DNA of 64,000 bases from Channallabes apus (Eukaryota; Chordata; Actinopteri; Siluriformes; Clariidae). This document shows positions 59,201 to 63,389 of the stretch, piece after piece. Position 1 is the stretch's first letter; the number at the start of each line of letters is the position of its first letter. The notes under the pieces were generated by a model, which was given only the letters and a program-made list of their open reading frames with translations, had not been told where the DNA came from and ran no database searches. The stretch is from the NCBI GenBank assembly GCA_030522415.1, contig CM060114.1, forward strand, positions 29,888,804 through 29,952,803, written 5' to 3'. A program made the position numbers and the translations under genes.

Positions 59201-60094
59201 AGGAACGTTCAAGTTGTTCCGTGTGCAATAAAACTTCTTTGGGTTCTTCTCTACTATTAAAGATGTATGTTGTTCTTTCTGTCTCAGAAAAAAAAAAAAA
59301 AAACCCTGATGAGTGTAAACTTCCAACCACATCTGTACGTTTGACTCTATTAAAGATATTTCCACTTGATAAGATCTTTCAGTTGATACGTCGTTTCTCA
59401 GCAGTCTTTCAGGAAGCATTCATCTGTTGCTTTGGCACTATAAACCGATGTGCACAGAATCCGGTGTAGTTTGTTTTTTTCAACCATCACCCGTGGCGAT
59501 TATTAGCCGTGTAGCGGCGGTGGCGTGAGCAGGACATGACAGGACACATGCTCAGCTCCTCTCCTGCTTTGTTCTGGGATTCTGATCCAACTTCACGCCT
59601 GCGTGTTCTGTATAGTCGGAGTGTGTGTTTGCAGGTTAGCATGTGTTTGTTCTAGGGGCAAGTTAAGTGTTGCATGTGTGTGTGTGTGTGTGTGTGTAGG
59701 GGGTGGTGTGTGGGCAGGCTGAGGGGCGGAGTGAGCCTCCTGTCTGACTCCGCATGTCAGAAGAAATTTGTCTCTTGAGTGCTGCACATGTTGCCCCTTG
59801 CATCACCTGCACAGGCAGACAACAGAAACACACTTTCTCCTAGCGTGCGAGTCCGGGCTCGGGCGAGCCACCCGTGTCTGGACTGGTTGGTGAAGTTTTT
59901 TTCTGACTTGCCGGTGCTCGCTAGTGTTTCTTAGAGGTGAACTAGGAAGAGATGACGGTTGATATGTTCTCTCTCTTCTCTAGAAGAATGTGCTTCAAGG
60001 CCAGCATGAGAGGGACAACGTGTGGAGCAACGAAGGCTTCTACGTGGTGGTCATCTTCCTCACGATCTTCATCATCATCGTCACCTGTTTAATG
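19963..60094 (+). CDS. ptprr: PTPRR, receptor-type protein tyrosine phosphatase R, 5' part (five exons, incomplete at 3' end)
   Basis: Join of 19963-20026, 24955-25247, 52877-52990, 54862-55011 and 59984-60094, all with GT donors and AG acceptors and compatible phases, giving about 244 residues without a stop. The order is signal peptide, divergent N-terminal region, a conserved lumenal domain (QLNISLLRTFREGVAAAL, QVHINRLN, FGITRVSAEKNVLQGQHE) and a transmembrane helix (VVVIFLTIFIIIVTCLM). These blocks match vertebrate PTPRR (PTPBR7 form), a single-pass neuronal phosphatase whose cytosolic part binds and dephosphorylates ERK/p38 MAP kinases. That kinase-interaction motif and the phosphatase domain are encoded by exons beyond this window. 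Introns are about 4.9, 27.6, 1.9 and 5.0 kb. The identification rests on recalled family sequence; exon 1 is the least certain part. Confidence 0.93.
20625..20867 (-). mobile_element. DANA-like SINE copy
   Basis: Modules run from GGGCCTGGAGCCTATCCCAG to the tRNA-like head (TTAGCACTGTCGCCTTGCAC on the minus strand) at the right. It lies in PTPRR intron 1. Confidence 0.75.
20875..21640 (+). repeat. Dispersed repeat of unknown family, copy 1
   Basis: It shares an ordered series of blocks with 55195-55715: ATTAATACAAAG, CTCCCTGTTCGGTAAT, GTCAGATAAAGAT, CCACTTCAxCGCTGTTATTT, CGCCCACAGTTT, ATGCATGAAACxTA, GACCAATG. There are no terminal repeats or coding potential. A (GACA)n run is at 21533-21551. 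It lies in PTPRR intron 1. Confidence 0.7.
21675..22080 (+). mobile_element. One or two degenerate DANA-like SINE copies
   Basis: A head-like ACACGGTGACGGTTAGGACT with GGAGTTTGCATGTTCTCCCC is at 21675-21830. A second head-like GGGCGGTATGGTGGTGTAGT at 21910 is followed by eroded modules to about 22080. Confidence 0.55.
22085..23170 (+). other. PTPRR intron 1, no feature recognised
   Basis: AT-rich with a G run at 22806-22822 and no coherent frame. 22260-22350 has a GGACCCAAATGAGACAGGGG-type repeated phrase of unknown origin. Confidence 0.4.
23185..23385 (+). mobile_element. tRNA-derived SINE of another family
   Basis: The head GAGGTAGCTCATTGGTTAAA and B-box-like GGTTTAAACCC are followed by CTTGAGCAAGGCCCTCAACC. 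The tail GTAAGTCGCTCTGCATCAGG is a widely conserved fish SINE 3' module. Confidence 0.75.
23900..24197 (+). mobile_element. DANA-like SINE, full copy
   Basis: 298 bp with the perfect 11-bp duplication GATCCAGACCT at 23889-23899 and 24198-24208. It starts GGGCGGCATGGTAGCTTAGT and ends in (GAGT)n after AAAGCGGTAT. It lies in PTPRR intron 1. Confidence 0.87.
24334..24890 (+). mobile_element. Two further DANA-like SINE fragments
   Basis: 24334-24520 has a clear head (GGCACAGTGGCGTAGTGGTT). 24768-24890 has a head plus GGAGTTTGCATGTTCTCCCT and stops about 65 bp before PTPRR exon 2. Confidence 0.65.
24955..25247 (+). CDS. ptprr: PTPRR exon 2: N-terminal lumenal region
   Basis: The acceptor is TTTCTTTCAG before 24955 and the donor is ATG|GTGAGT after 25247, giving 97 codons plus the split glycine. 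It encodes GGFSGDYESYQSQRY, then a basic serine-rich stretch (HPLKYSSHARFHGLTAKR) and ends ENTPVSARHIVTM. The family is poorly conserved here, but human PTPRR has the same landmarks in the same order (FSG, a histidine/serine-rich HSYHSSSEAQ segment, VENLPIPAANVIVVT). Paired basic residues (RR, KR) could be convertase sites, which is inference. GC content jumps sharply relative to the flanking intron, as expected for coding sequence. Confidence 0.9.
25248..28985 (+). other. PTPRR intron 2, 5' portion
   Basis: Mostly unique AT-rich sequence with few recognisable transposons, unlike the rest of the intron. It has an A run at 26453-26470 and another at 28558-28577. The lower repeat load next to exon 2 could reflect regulatory constraint; no specific element is identifiable. 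Confidence 0.4.
27800..27870. mobile_element. Transposon end remnant (GTAGTCCCCGACTTACG type)
   Basis: AGGTAGTCCCCGACTTACGA followed by a partial self-complement (GTTCGTTCATAAGTCTGACT). It is related to the ends of 51885-52315. The superfamily is probably Tc1/pogo, unproven. Confidence 0.5.
28990..29255 (-). mobile_element. DANA-like SINE copy, head truncated
   Basis: The right end stops inside the head, after GTGCTAACC. The tail module TATTCCGCTTTATCGTGTGC is at the left. It lies in PTPRR intron 2. Confidence 0.75.
29970..30343 (-). mobile_element. DANA-like tRNA-derived SINE, full copy
   Basis: 374 bp, bounded by the perfect 11-bp duplication TACAACTCTAT at 29959-29969 and 30344-30354. 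On the minus strand the tRNA-like head (GTGGTTAGCACTGTCGCCTT, B box GGTTCGATTCC) is followed by GGAGCATTGCATTGCATGTT, where the other copies read GGAGTTTGCATGTTCTCCC, then the TGGATTGGCAC and TATCCCAGGAGACT-type modules. The module order is that of the zebrafish DANA family. Confidence 0.85.
30921..31135 (+). mobile_element. mariner MITE (deletion derivative)
   Basis: The termini GGGGCGTTCAAGTCAAACCG and GCACAATCAAAAGTCCTGAT are degraded inverted repeats. The interior carries GAGATTATATAGAGAAATA, shared with 42990-43435. Confidence 0.6.
32110..32200. mobile_element. mariner/Tc1 terminal-repeat remnant
   Basis: A CAGTGCCGTGAAAAAGTATT segment (Tc1 outer repeat type) runs straight into CACAATCAAGAGTCCCGGTT (mariner terminal-repeat type). 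Two transposon ends are fused in 90 bp. Confidence 0.5.
33090..33305 (+). repeat. Left inverted repeat of the Tc1 element
   Basis: About 216 bp. The outer direct repeat is at about 33094-33114 and the inner one at about 33282-33305. It is roughly 90% similar to the inverted right end. Confidence 0.85.
33469..34491 (+). CDS. Tc1-family transposase, apparently intact (DD34E)
   Basis: 340 residues from ATG 33469 to TAG, the usual Tc1/Sleeping Beauty length. The N-terminal paired-like double helix-turn-helix runs over about residues 1-110 (GKGYKAISKALGLQRTTVRA, then LPRSGRPTKITPRA, which includes the GRPR-like hook). The catalytic triad is Asp153 (WTDET), Asp244 (QQDNDPKHT) and Glu279 (PDLNPIEMLW), with 34 residues between the last two. 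The glycine-rich KYGGGSVMVWGC box is present. There are no stops or frameshifts. It would bind its inverted repeats and cut and paste at TA. Whether this particular sequence is active cannot be told from reading. Confidence 0.93.
   Translation: MPRSKEIQEQMRTKVIEIYQCGKGYKAISKALGLQRTTVRAIIHKWQKHGTVVNLPRSGRPTKITPRAQRQLIREATKDPRTTSKELQASLASIKVSVHDSTIRKRLGKNGLHGRFPSHKPILSKKNIKAHLNFAKKHLNDCQDFWENTLWTDETNVELFGRCVSRYIWRKSNTAFQKKNIIPTVKYGGGSVMVWGCFAASGPGRLAVIDGTMNSTVYQKILKENVRPSVRQLKLKRSWVLQQDNDPKHTSKSTSEWLKKNKMKTLEWPSQSPDLNPIEMLWHDLKKAVHARKPSNKAELQQFCKDEWAKIPPERCKRLVASYRKRLIAVIAAKGGPTSY
34495..34708 (-). repeat. Right inverted repeat of the Tc1 element
   Basis: About 214 bp. The inner repeat at about 34497-34519 begins right after the transposase stop. 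The outer repeat ends in CACCACTG next to the TA duplication. Confidence 0.85.
35285..35712. repeat. CT-rich simple-repeat tract
   Basis: About 426 bp of (CT)n broken by GTT, GCT, CTT and ATT variants, with imperfect longer units (GCTCGTTCTCTCT-like blocks recurring about every 60-130 bp). All long open frames here are repeat artefacts. Confidence 0.97.
35715..36735 (+). other. PTPRR intron 2, no coding feature
   Basis: No frame with recognisable content. A repeat-like phrase at 36290-36420 (GGGGATCAGGAGTTTATTGA) may be an old transposon piece. Confidence 0.35.
36738..36870. repeat. Long near-perfect hairpin with a nested direct repeat
   Basis: The arms 36738-36789 and 36819-36870 are exact 52-bp reverse complements. 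The inner 26 bp of the left arm are repeated directly at 36790-36815, which can pair with 36819-36844 around a 3-nt loop. The centre contains TACTGTA (36816-36822). Confidence 0.92.
37021..37539. mobile_element. hAT-like MITE with an internal GC-rich minisatellite
   Basis: 519 bp with inverted ends CAGAGGTGTCAA and TTTTGACACCACTG and a perfect 8-bp duplication ACAGTAGG at 37013-37020 and 37540-37547. The ends are AAGTA-rich (CTTACTTAAGTAG type). The centre carries three to four copies of a TGATCAGAACGCGCACAACG unit, each followed by a poly-C run. Confidence 0.85.
37209..37350. repeat. Minisatellite inside the hAT-like MITE
   Basis: Three clear units of TGATCAGAACGCGCACAACG separated by C runs of differing length, plus one degenerate unit (TGATCAGAAAGCG). 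The C-run lengths probably vary between individuals. Confidence 0.8.
38030..38160 (-). mobile_element. Probable SINE fragment
   Basis: The left part CTTACAGCACAGTAAAATGA and right part ACTAATTGAGCCATCACTGC look like an eroded relative of 58790-59015. Support is weak. Confidence 0.4.
38232..38702. mobile_element. hAT-type MITE, copy 1
   Basis: 471 bp with termini TAGGGCTGCACGATATATCG and ATATCGTGCAGCCCTA. It is bounded by a perfect 8-bp duplication GTAAAAAC at 38224-38231 and 38703-38710. An eight-base duplication with TAGGG-type ends is characteristic of hAT. The ends are rich in ATCG/CGAT motifs that can fold into long stems. Confidence 0.88.
38875..39300 (-). mobile_element. Probable Tc1-type MITE relic
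   Basis: It starts near GGCCAAAAGTATGCGGACAC, a common fish Tc1-type terminal phrase. The minus strand has a non-functional 104-codon frame (VRPTTRALVRPGTDVGMSWR) that reads through the interior. The right boundary is unclear. Confidence 0.5.
39520..40150 (-). mobile_element. Tc1-like relic
   Basis: The minus strand shows degraded catalytic-domain coding. The plus-strand text CAGACCACATGACCTTTTCC and ACAGCTGTTTAGTTCCAATC is shared with 50030-51050. No intact frame is present. Confidence 0.6.
41320..41645 (+). other. GC-rich, non-repetitive island in intron 2 (possible alternative exon or enhancer)
   Basis: It stands out from the AT-rich transposon debris by balanced base composition and many CpG. 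It ends in a CTCTCAG|GTGAGA sequence (near 41635) that could be a splice donor. The open frames (for example 41332-41556, proline/serine-rich) match nothing I know. PTPRR is known to use alternative promoters, so a non-coding first exon is possible. A conserved enhancer is an equal alternative. Confidence 0.3.
42099..42172. repeat. (GT)n microsatellite
   Basis: About 36 GT units ending in GCGTGCGTG; an (AC)n tract follows at 42244-42264. Other GT/CA tracts are at 11786-11808, 40519-40541, 43672-43700, 52660-52695, 59675-59698, 60249-60290 and 61038-61071. Confidence 0.97.
42990..43435 (+). mobile_element. mariner-family fragment
   Basis: The translation GAEPTAVVSVNIQCVERLIL resembles the N-terminal helix-turn-helix of a mariner transposase in a disrupted frame. 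The right end GGAAGTCCCAGATTGACTTG matches the terminal repeat of the copies near 31130 and 32160. Confidence 0.6.
43873..44480 (+). repeat. Diverged tandem duplication of a ~300-bp unit
   Basis: Unit 1 (about 43873-44170) and unit 2 (about 44190-44480) align along their length: CTAAATAT, TTAGTxTTTTCTTGA, GTAATGAACTACA, GTTAGCAAACAAA, AATCTGAC, TCAGATTGA, TATTTA. Unit 2 carries an extra ~50 bp and unit 1 a 5-bp insertion. No transposon ends are seen. Confidence 0.75.
44599..46297. mobile_element. Tc1-type nonautonomous element carrying an internal Harbinger-like MITE
   Basis: The inverted ends are GAGATCAATAAGTATTTGAT...CAAAATCACAGGGTGATCAA, with GCAAGTTCTC/GAGAACTTGC on the inner sides. There is a TA at 44597-44598. 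The interior has no transposase. It contains the insertion 44650-45230 and a ~65-bp direct repeat (about 45560-45625 and 46010-46070). Confidence 0.65.
44650..45230. mobile_element. Harbinger-like MITE
   Basis: 581 bp with long terminal inverted repeats starting TGGCGCTTTTCCACTGCATA and TGCCTCTTTTCCACTGCATA, flanked by TTA at 44647-44649 and 45231-45233. A TTA duplication fits the PIF/Harbinger superfamily. The 80-codon open frame at 44848-45090 has no recognisable domain. Confidence 0.75.
46436..47940 (-). mobile_element. Second copy of the same Tc1 family, internally deleted
   Basis: 1505 bp, with TA at 46434-46435 and 47941-47942 and the same termini and internal repeats as 33090-34708. 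Most of the length difference is one 115-bp deletion inside the transposase gene, corresponding to 34294-34408 of the intact copy. The remaining sequence is very close to the intact copy, so both are recent. The ends look competent, so it could be mobilised in trans. Confidence 0.93.
46695..47561 (-). pseudogene. Tc1 transposase lacking the catalytic glutamate
   Basis: It is collinear with the 340-residue protein up to SQSPDL, then frameshifted by the 115-bp deletion, ending after SAVKDSLQVIANA (288 residues). It keeps the second aspartate (QQDNDPKH), and the first motif reads WTYET, where the intact copy has WTDET. It therefore lacks two of the three catalytic residues: the first aspartate by substitution and the glutamate by deletion. 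The DNA-binding half is intact, so a product could still bind inverted repeats. Confidence 0.9.
47943..50029 (+). other. PTPRR intron 2, no coding feature
   Basis: AT-rich. At 48120-48180 and again at 24545-24595 there is a shared phrase (TAGTTGGACTATAGAGAAGT type) of unknown origin. A run of GTGTGTGGTGTGTGGTGTG is at 49408-49448. Confidence 0.35.
50030..51050 (-). mobile_element. Tc1-like relic interrupted by a SINE
   Basis: Same family as 39520-40150, sharing the CAGACCACATGACCTTTT segment. It is split by the SINE 50326-50777, whose 15-bp target duplication is relic sequence on both sides. Confidence 0.6.
50326..50777 (-). mobile_element. tRNA-derived SINE with a 15-bp target duplication
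   Basis: The tRNA-like head is on the minus strand: an A box (GTGGCGCAGTGGTAAAGC) at about 50751-50770 and a B box GGTTCGAACC at 50715-50724. It ends in a T/A-rich tail at the left. The duplication CATAGCTGTGATTTT at 50311-50325 and 50778-50792 is perfect. It would be transcribed by RNA polymerase III and moved by a partner LINE. Confidence 0.88.
51885..52315. mobile_element. Probable Tc1/pogo-type MITE
   Basis: About 430 bp with weak inverted ends (CTAACTTACGAGGGAATTCC at the left, GTCCGTATGTGGGGAACTTA at the right) and no open transposase. Confidence 0.45.
52877..52990 (+). CDS. ptprr: PTPRR exon 3: conserved lumenal domain, first half
   Basis: A 38-codon phase-0 exon lies between a CT-rich acceptor (CTGTCTCTCAG) and a GTAAGA donor. 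It encodes ALQLDVRQLNISLLRTFREG followed by VAAALDISPRQVHINRLN. It aligns nearly residue for residue with human PTPRR (LQMDVNKLNITLLRIFRQG, then VAAALGLLPQQVHINRL). The Asn-Ile-Ser N-glycosylation sequon is kept (Asn-Ile-Thr in human). This is one of the two most diagnostic exons in the window. Confidence 0.96.
53511..54160 (+). pseudogene. mariner-like element, deleted copy
   Basis: The left end GGGTGAGTCAAAAATTATCC is a mariner-type terminal repeat. Frame-broken coding follows: VPKEHKQKCLDICKQNL, SFLKRIITGDETWILHYEPE, then the C-terminal region around EEVKTAVHSWL. It belongs to the same family as 615-1395 but lies in the opposite orientation. It sits in PTPRR intron 3 between exons 3 and 4, and the frames do not continue the host reading frame. 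Confidence 0.78.
54862..55011 (+). CDS. ptprr: PTPRR exon 4: conserved lumenal domain, second half
   Basis: A 50-codon phase-0 exon runs from after TTTTTTTAG to a GTCTGT donor, which is a weak but valid GT site. It encodes EQQNGIELYVSSDRTGASEP, then VSSDEVISALDINTLHSSLG and PFGITRVSAE. Human PTPRR has the corresponding NSIELFVSP, LPSEEVLRSLNINVLHQSL and FGITEVSPE. The pattern is that of the membrane-proximal lumenal domain before the transmembrane exon. Confidence 0.95.
55195..55715 (+). repeat. Dispersed repeat of unknown family, copy 2
   Basis: Same orientation and block order as 20875-21640, about 245 bp shorter through internal gaps. It lies in PTPRR intron 4. Confidence 0.7.
56217..56281. 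repeat. (TA)n microsatellite
   Basis: About 32 perfect TA units in PTPRR intron 4. Confidence 0.97.
56860..57055. repeat. Degenerate (TAC)n/(ACT)n trinucleotide tract
   Basis: About 195 bp of CTACTA, TACTAC and TTACTA variants, ending in (ATACT)n. Confidence 0.85.
57283..57575 (+). mobile_element. Tc1-like relic of the same family as 12330-12879
   Basis: It starts ACCAGTCAAAAGTTTGGAC. It shares the CACCTCAGTTTAGAGGCGCTATGAA... and CATCTCAATATCAxCAACTG segments with the relic at 12330-12879. The right inverted end is not recognisable. It lies in PTPRR intron 4. Confidence 0.65.
57892..58367. mobile_element. hAT-type MITE, copy 2
   Basis: 476 bp, the same family as 38232-38702 but inverted. 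The perfect 8-bp duplication GTTATAAT is at 57884-57891 and 58368-58375. The left terminus has decayed to TAAGGCGGCACGATAT. Confidence 0.88.
58790..59015 (-). mobile_element. tRNA-derived SINE of a third family
   Basis: The minus strand has a head with GTTACTGATTGGAAGGTTGG and GGTTTGAGTCCT, then CCCTTGAGCAAGGCCGTTAA. The 3' part contains AATAAAGACTTTCACTGTGC. Confidence 0.65.
59984..60094 (+). CDS. ptprr: PTPRR exon 5: juxtamembrane stalk and transmembrane helix
   Basis: A 37-codon phase-0 exon with acceptor TTCTCTAG and donor ATG|GTAGGT. It encodes KNVLQGQHERDNVWSNEGFY and then a 17-residue hydrophobic helix VVVIFLTIFIIIVTCLM. It is almost identical to human PTPRR (KNVLQGQHEADKIWSKEGFY, then VVIFLSIFVIIVTCLM). 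The next human exon begins ILYRLKER; I found nothing like it between 60095 and 64000, so the gene leaves the window here. Confidence 0.97.
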
Positions 60095-60243
60095 GTAGGT
60101 TCGCCATGGTTTCTCTTTCACTCACTCACACACACACTCACACACACTCACACACGCCGTCATTTCTTATAGACTTCACTACGGATTCGGCGTAATGAGG
60201 ATTGAGGTTTGAGTCAAATTAGGCCACCTTCTAGAAGCCTGTG

Positions 60244-60290
<47 letters not shown>

Positions 60291-61037
60291 CATGGCCTGA
60301 AGTAAGACGTTGCCTAAGACGCTGAATATCCACCCACGCTTTGCACCTCTACCACTTCCTGCTTCACATGAATAATACATGCCTGTCTCAAAAGACGCTC
60401 GATGTTTCGGAGCTCGAGTCTAAAACTCATCTCGGATTCTTGTCCCGAGGCTCCACGCGCTGGTATTTACGCACGTTTGCACGTACACGATTTCTCCAAA
60501 TCGCACACATCAGAGTTACACCTGAGTACAAAAGCAGGAGAGTGTGTGTGTATGTGTGTGTGAGAGAGAGAAACAGAGAGGAGGGGAGCGAAAGCAGAAA
60601 GAGGGAGAGAGAGAGAGAGTGAGAGACTGCGAGAGATAACAGAAAGCGAAAAAAGGAAATGTGTGGTTGTACTTGAGAGAGAAAGAGAGAGAGAGAGAAG
60701 GAGAGGAAGTTAGTGGTCGGGTCTCTTCAGCCTCTGTGGTGATGTGACTGAAGCTCGGCTCAGGCATGACATCTCCTGATCTCACACCGCGACGTGTCGA
60801 CCTTCCCGCTCTACTGCTCCGACTGTCCTTCTTACCCAACTAGTAGGATGACATAAGAGGAGAGCTGCTCACCTGATTGGCTGAGATCGGTAAGTCGATC
60901 AAACGTAAGCTGGAAGCATAACACGGGATGTTTTACTTACTTCTGGTCAGAGCTGTTCACTGAGGTAAGGACGGATTAACCCCCCGAGTTAGAATTTCAT
61001 ACCTAATTAGCACTGCATTACGACCCCGTTCTCTACC

Positions 61038-61073
<36 letters not shown>

Positions 61074-61360
61074 CACTGAACAGCATGCAATTAATTTTCT
61101 GAACAGAAATATGTTCCTGCTGTAACGGTGAGATTTCCATGTCTCAGATCGCTAATTAATATTGCGCACATACAGTACTGTAGTTTTCGGCTTTTCATCT
61201 CGCTGACTCCGAGAAGCGTTTCTAGTTATTAAAGAAGGCGACTGATAAGCGATCGATATCTGTTATCATATCTTCAAACCAAGTCATGCAGAAATATTTA
61301 TCATCATGACATTATATAACGAATATATAACGAATGTAGTGAAAGTGATGAGGCCATCTC
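60095..61360 (+). other. PTPRR intron 5, 5' portion
   Basis: It contains CA/GT microsatellites and a purine tract (GAGAGA, 60550-60705). I searched it for the next PTPRR exon (ILYRLKER-like) and found none. The short frames are repeat artefacts. Confidence 0.5.
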
Positions 61361-61570
61361 TAGTTCAAGTTCAAGTTCAATTTATTTGGATAGCACATTT
61401 ACAACAGCCGTCAGGCTGACCAAAGTGCTTCACATAAAAACAAACTCATAAAACACACAATAAAACACAAATAGCACACCTAGCGGAATTAAAATGCTAA
61501 TGAAAACAAATAAGTTTTGAGCAAGGACTTAAAAGCGGATAGAGAAGGTGCCAGTCTGATCTCTAGCATC
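61361..61570 (-). mobile_element. LINE 3'-end fragment of a second family
   Basis: It starts with (AGTTCA)n and continues TTTATTTGGATAGCACATTT, then a CAGGCTGACCAAAGTGCTT motif. This arrangement is typical of the 3' end of another fish non-LTR element. It lies in PTPRR intron 5. Confidence 0.55.
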
Positions 61571-62311
61571 AGAACTGTACGAACTCATATGTGTAAAGTA
61601 TTTCGAAACATGTTTAATACGCTTATATCATATCTGTTCATAAACAGTCGAACAAAATGAAATGATCGTTGAAACTCGCATGAAAACTGGCACACAGATA
61701 TTTTAACGTCTGGTTAGGTCGTTCTATTGTAACACAGGTGTTGCTTCATCAGCGTGTCTCAGTGGAAAGTTAGAAGAGTTGAAGATCATTGGGCTCGAGC
61801 TAATGTGGAAGTACTTTACAGAAAGGGGAATTAAAATTCTCAGCTCGCGTTGAGGTTATGAGTTAAAACAGGCTGTTATTCAGGTTGTTATTATTAAGTG
61901 ATTGATTTTCATGATTAGTAACTGAACTAGTTTTTCCCTTAATTTGTAAGTAGTTCATTTATTAGTACATGAGTAACTCTCAGTAGTAGCTGAAATGAAA
62001 CCGGGCAGGTTTGATGAGACAGAAATACATGACGCGCAACAACAACAGCAACACGATTCAACCCCAAAGCTGCTGTTCATGATATCAGAACATCAGCAGT
62101 TCATATAAAAAAAAAACTAAAAACAACACAAAAGCAAAAACTATAGAAATATTAACTTTTTTCTCCAAAAAAAACAGATAGAAAGCTGAGTAATATCTCA
62201 AGAACAACAACGACAACACTACATATATTCAATGGTCATCAGTGCTAGACCAGTAGTCTTTATCTGTCTCTGTGTCATGCTGAATTTACCACCCGGCGCA
62301 TATGAATTTTC
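61571..62311 (+). other. PTPRR intron 5, no feature recognised
   Basis: Unique-looking AT-rich sequence without a coherent frame. Confidence 0.4.
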
Positions 62312-62690
62312 ATTCATCCATTCATTCATTTTCTATACCGCTTAATCCTGTGTTCAGGGTCGCGGGGGACCTGGAGCCTATCCCAGGAGGCTTCGGGCAC
62401 TAGGCGGGGTACACCCTGGACAGGGTGCCAATCCATCGCAGGGCACACACACATACACACACTCACACACCCACCCATTCACACACTACAGGCAATTTAG
62501 GAACGCCAATTAGCCTAATCTGCATGTGGACTGTGGGAGGAAACCGGAGTACCCAGAGGAAACCCACCAAGCACGGGGAGAACATGCAAACTCCATGCAC
62601 ACAGAGACGGGAATCGAGCCTGGCCGGGGAATCGAACCCGGACCCTGGAGGTGCAAGGCGACAGTGCTAACCACTACACCACCGCGCTGA
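62312..62690 (-). mobile_element. DANA-like SINE, full copy
   Basis: All modules are present, from the (ATTC)n tail at 62312 to the tRNA-like head near 62690, with little decay. The head carries an internal duplication (ATCGAGCCTGGC followed by ATCGAACCCGG) also seen in 29970-30343, so these two copies share a subfamily. Confidence 0.82.
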
Positions 62691-62744
62691 TAATATAGGA
62701 TTTATGTTTAAATACAATGCCCTGCTGCCATGTCCACTATAGTG

Positions 62745-63385
62745 AGCTAAGTAGCCTAAATTACACTACATGTACACTTACACTACACTACAATAAATTA
62801 TATTAAACTACACTGCATTACACTACACTTACACTACAGTAAACTAGATTTAATTACAGTAAACTACACTACATTGTGTTACACAAAAGGCAACTACACT
62901 ACTCTATAGTAAACTAAACTACACTACAGTAAACTACTGTATACTACATTATGCTACACAAAATTAAGTTAAAGTCAACTACACTACAGTAAACTACACT
63001 GCCTTACACTACAGTAAACTAAATTACACCAGACTACAGTAAACTACACTACACTATATTACACTACATTACACATATACTATACTTCATTACCCTAAAC
63101 TACACAACACTAACCTACTCTACAGTAAACTAAACTACACTACAGTACATTAACTGCACTTCATTAAACTAAATTACACTACCCAACACTACACAACAGT
63201 AAACTAAACTACAGTAAAATAAAAAACATAAAACTACACTACACCAAACTACACTAAGATACACTAAAGCTCACTAAACTACACTATACTAAACTACAGT
63301 AAACTACACTAAATTAAACTACAATTACCCTAAACTACACTACACTTTACTGAACTACACTAAACAAAACTACATTAAACTAATG
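62745..63385. repeat. Degenerate ACTAC/TAAACTACACTACAG array
   Basis: About 640 bp made almost only of ACTAC, ACACT, TAAACT and CAGTAAA words in variable order. It looks like a pentanucleotide microsatellite that expanded and then decayed. It is followed by an AAATAA-rich tail. Confidence 0.9.
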
Positions 63386-63389
63386 TTTA

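Noticed and set aside
59149..59469. 106-codon plus frame and its 73-codon antisense frame as a gene
   Set aside because: No recognisable domain, interrupted by an A run, and no splice or promoter context. It could be an old transposon piece, but I cannot support a call.
52877..60094. Identification as PTPRN/PTPRN2 (IA-2 family)
   Set aside because: The lumenal and transmembrane sequence (KNVLQGQHE, IVTCLM) matches PTPRR and not the IA-2 ectodomain.
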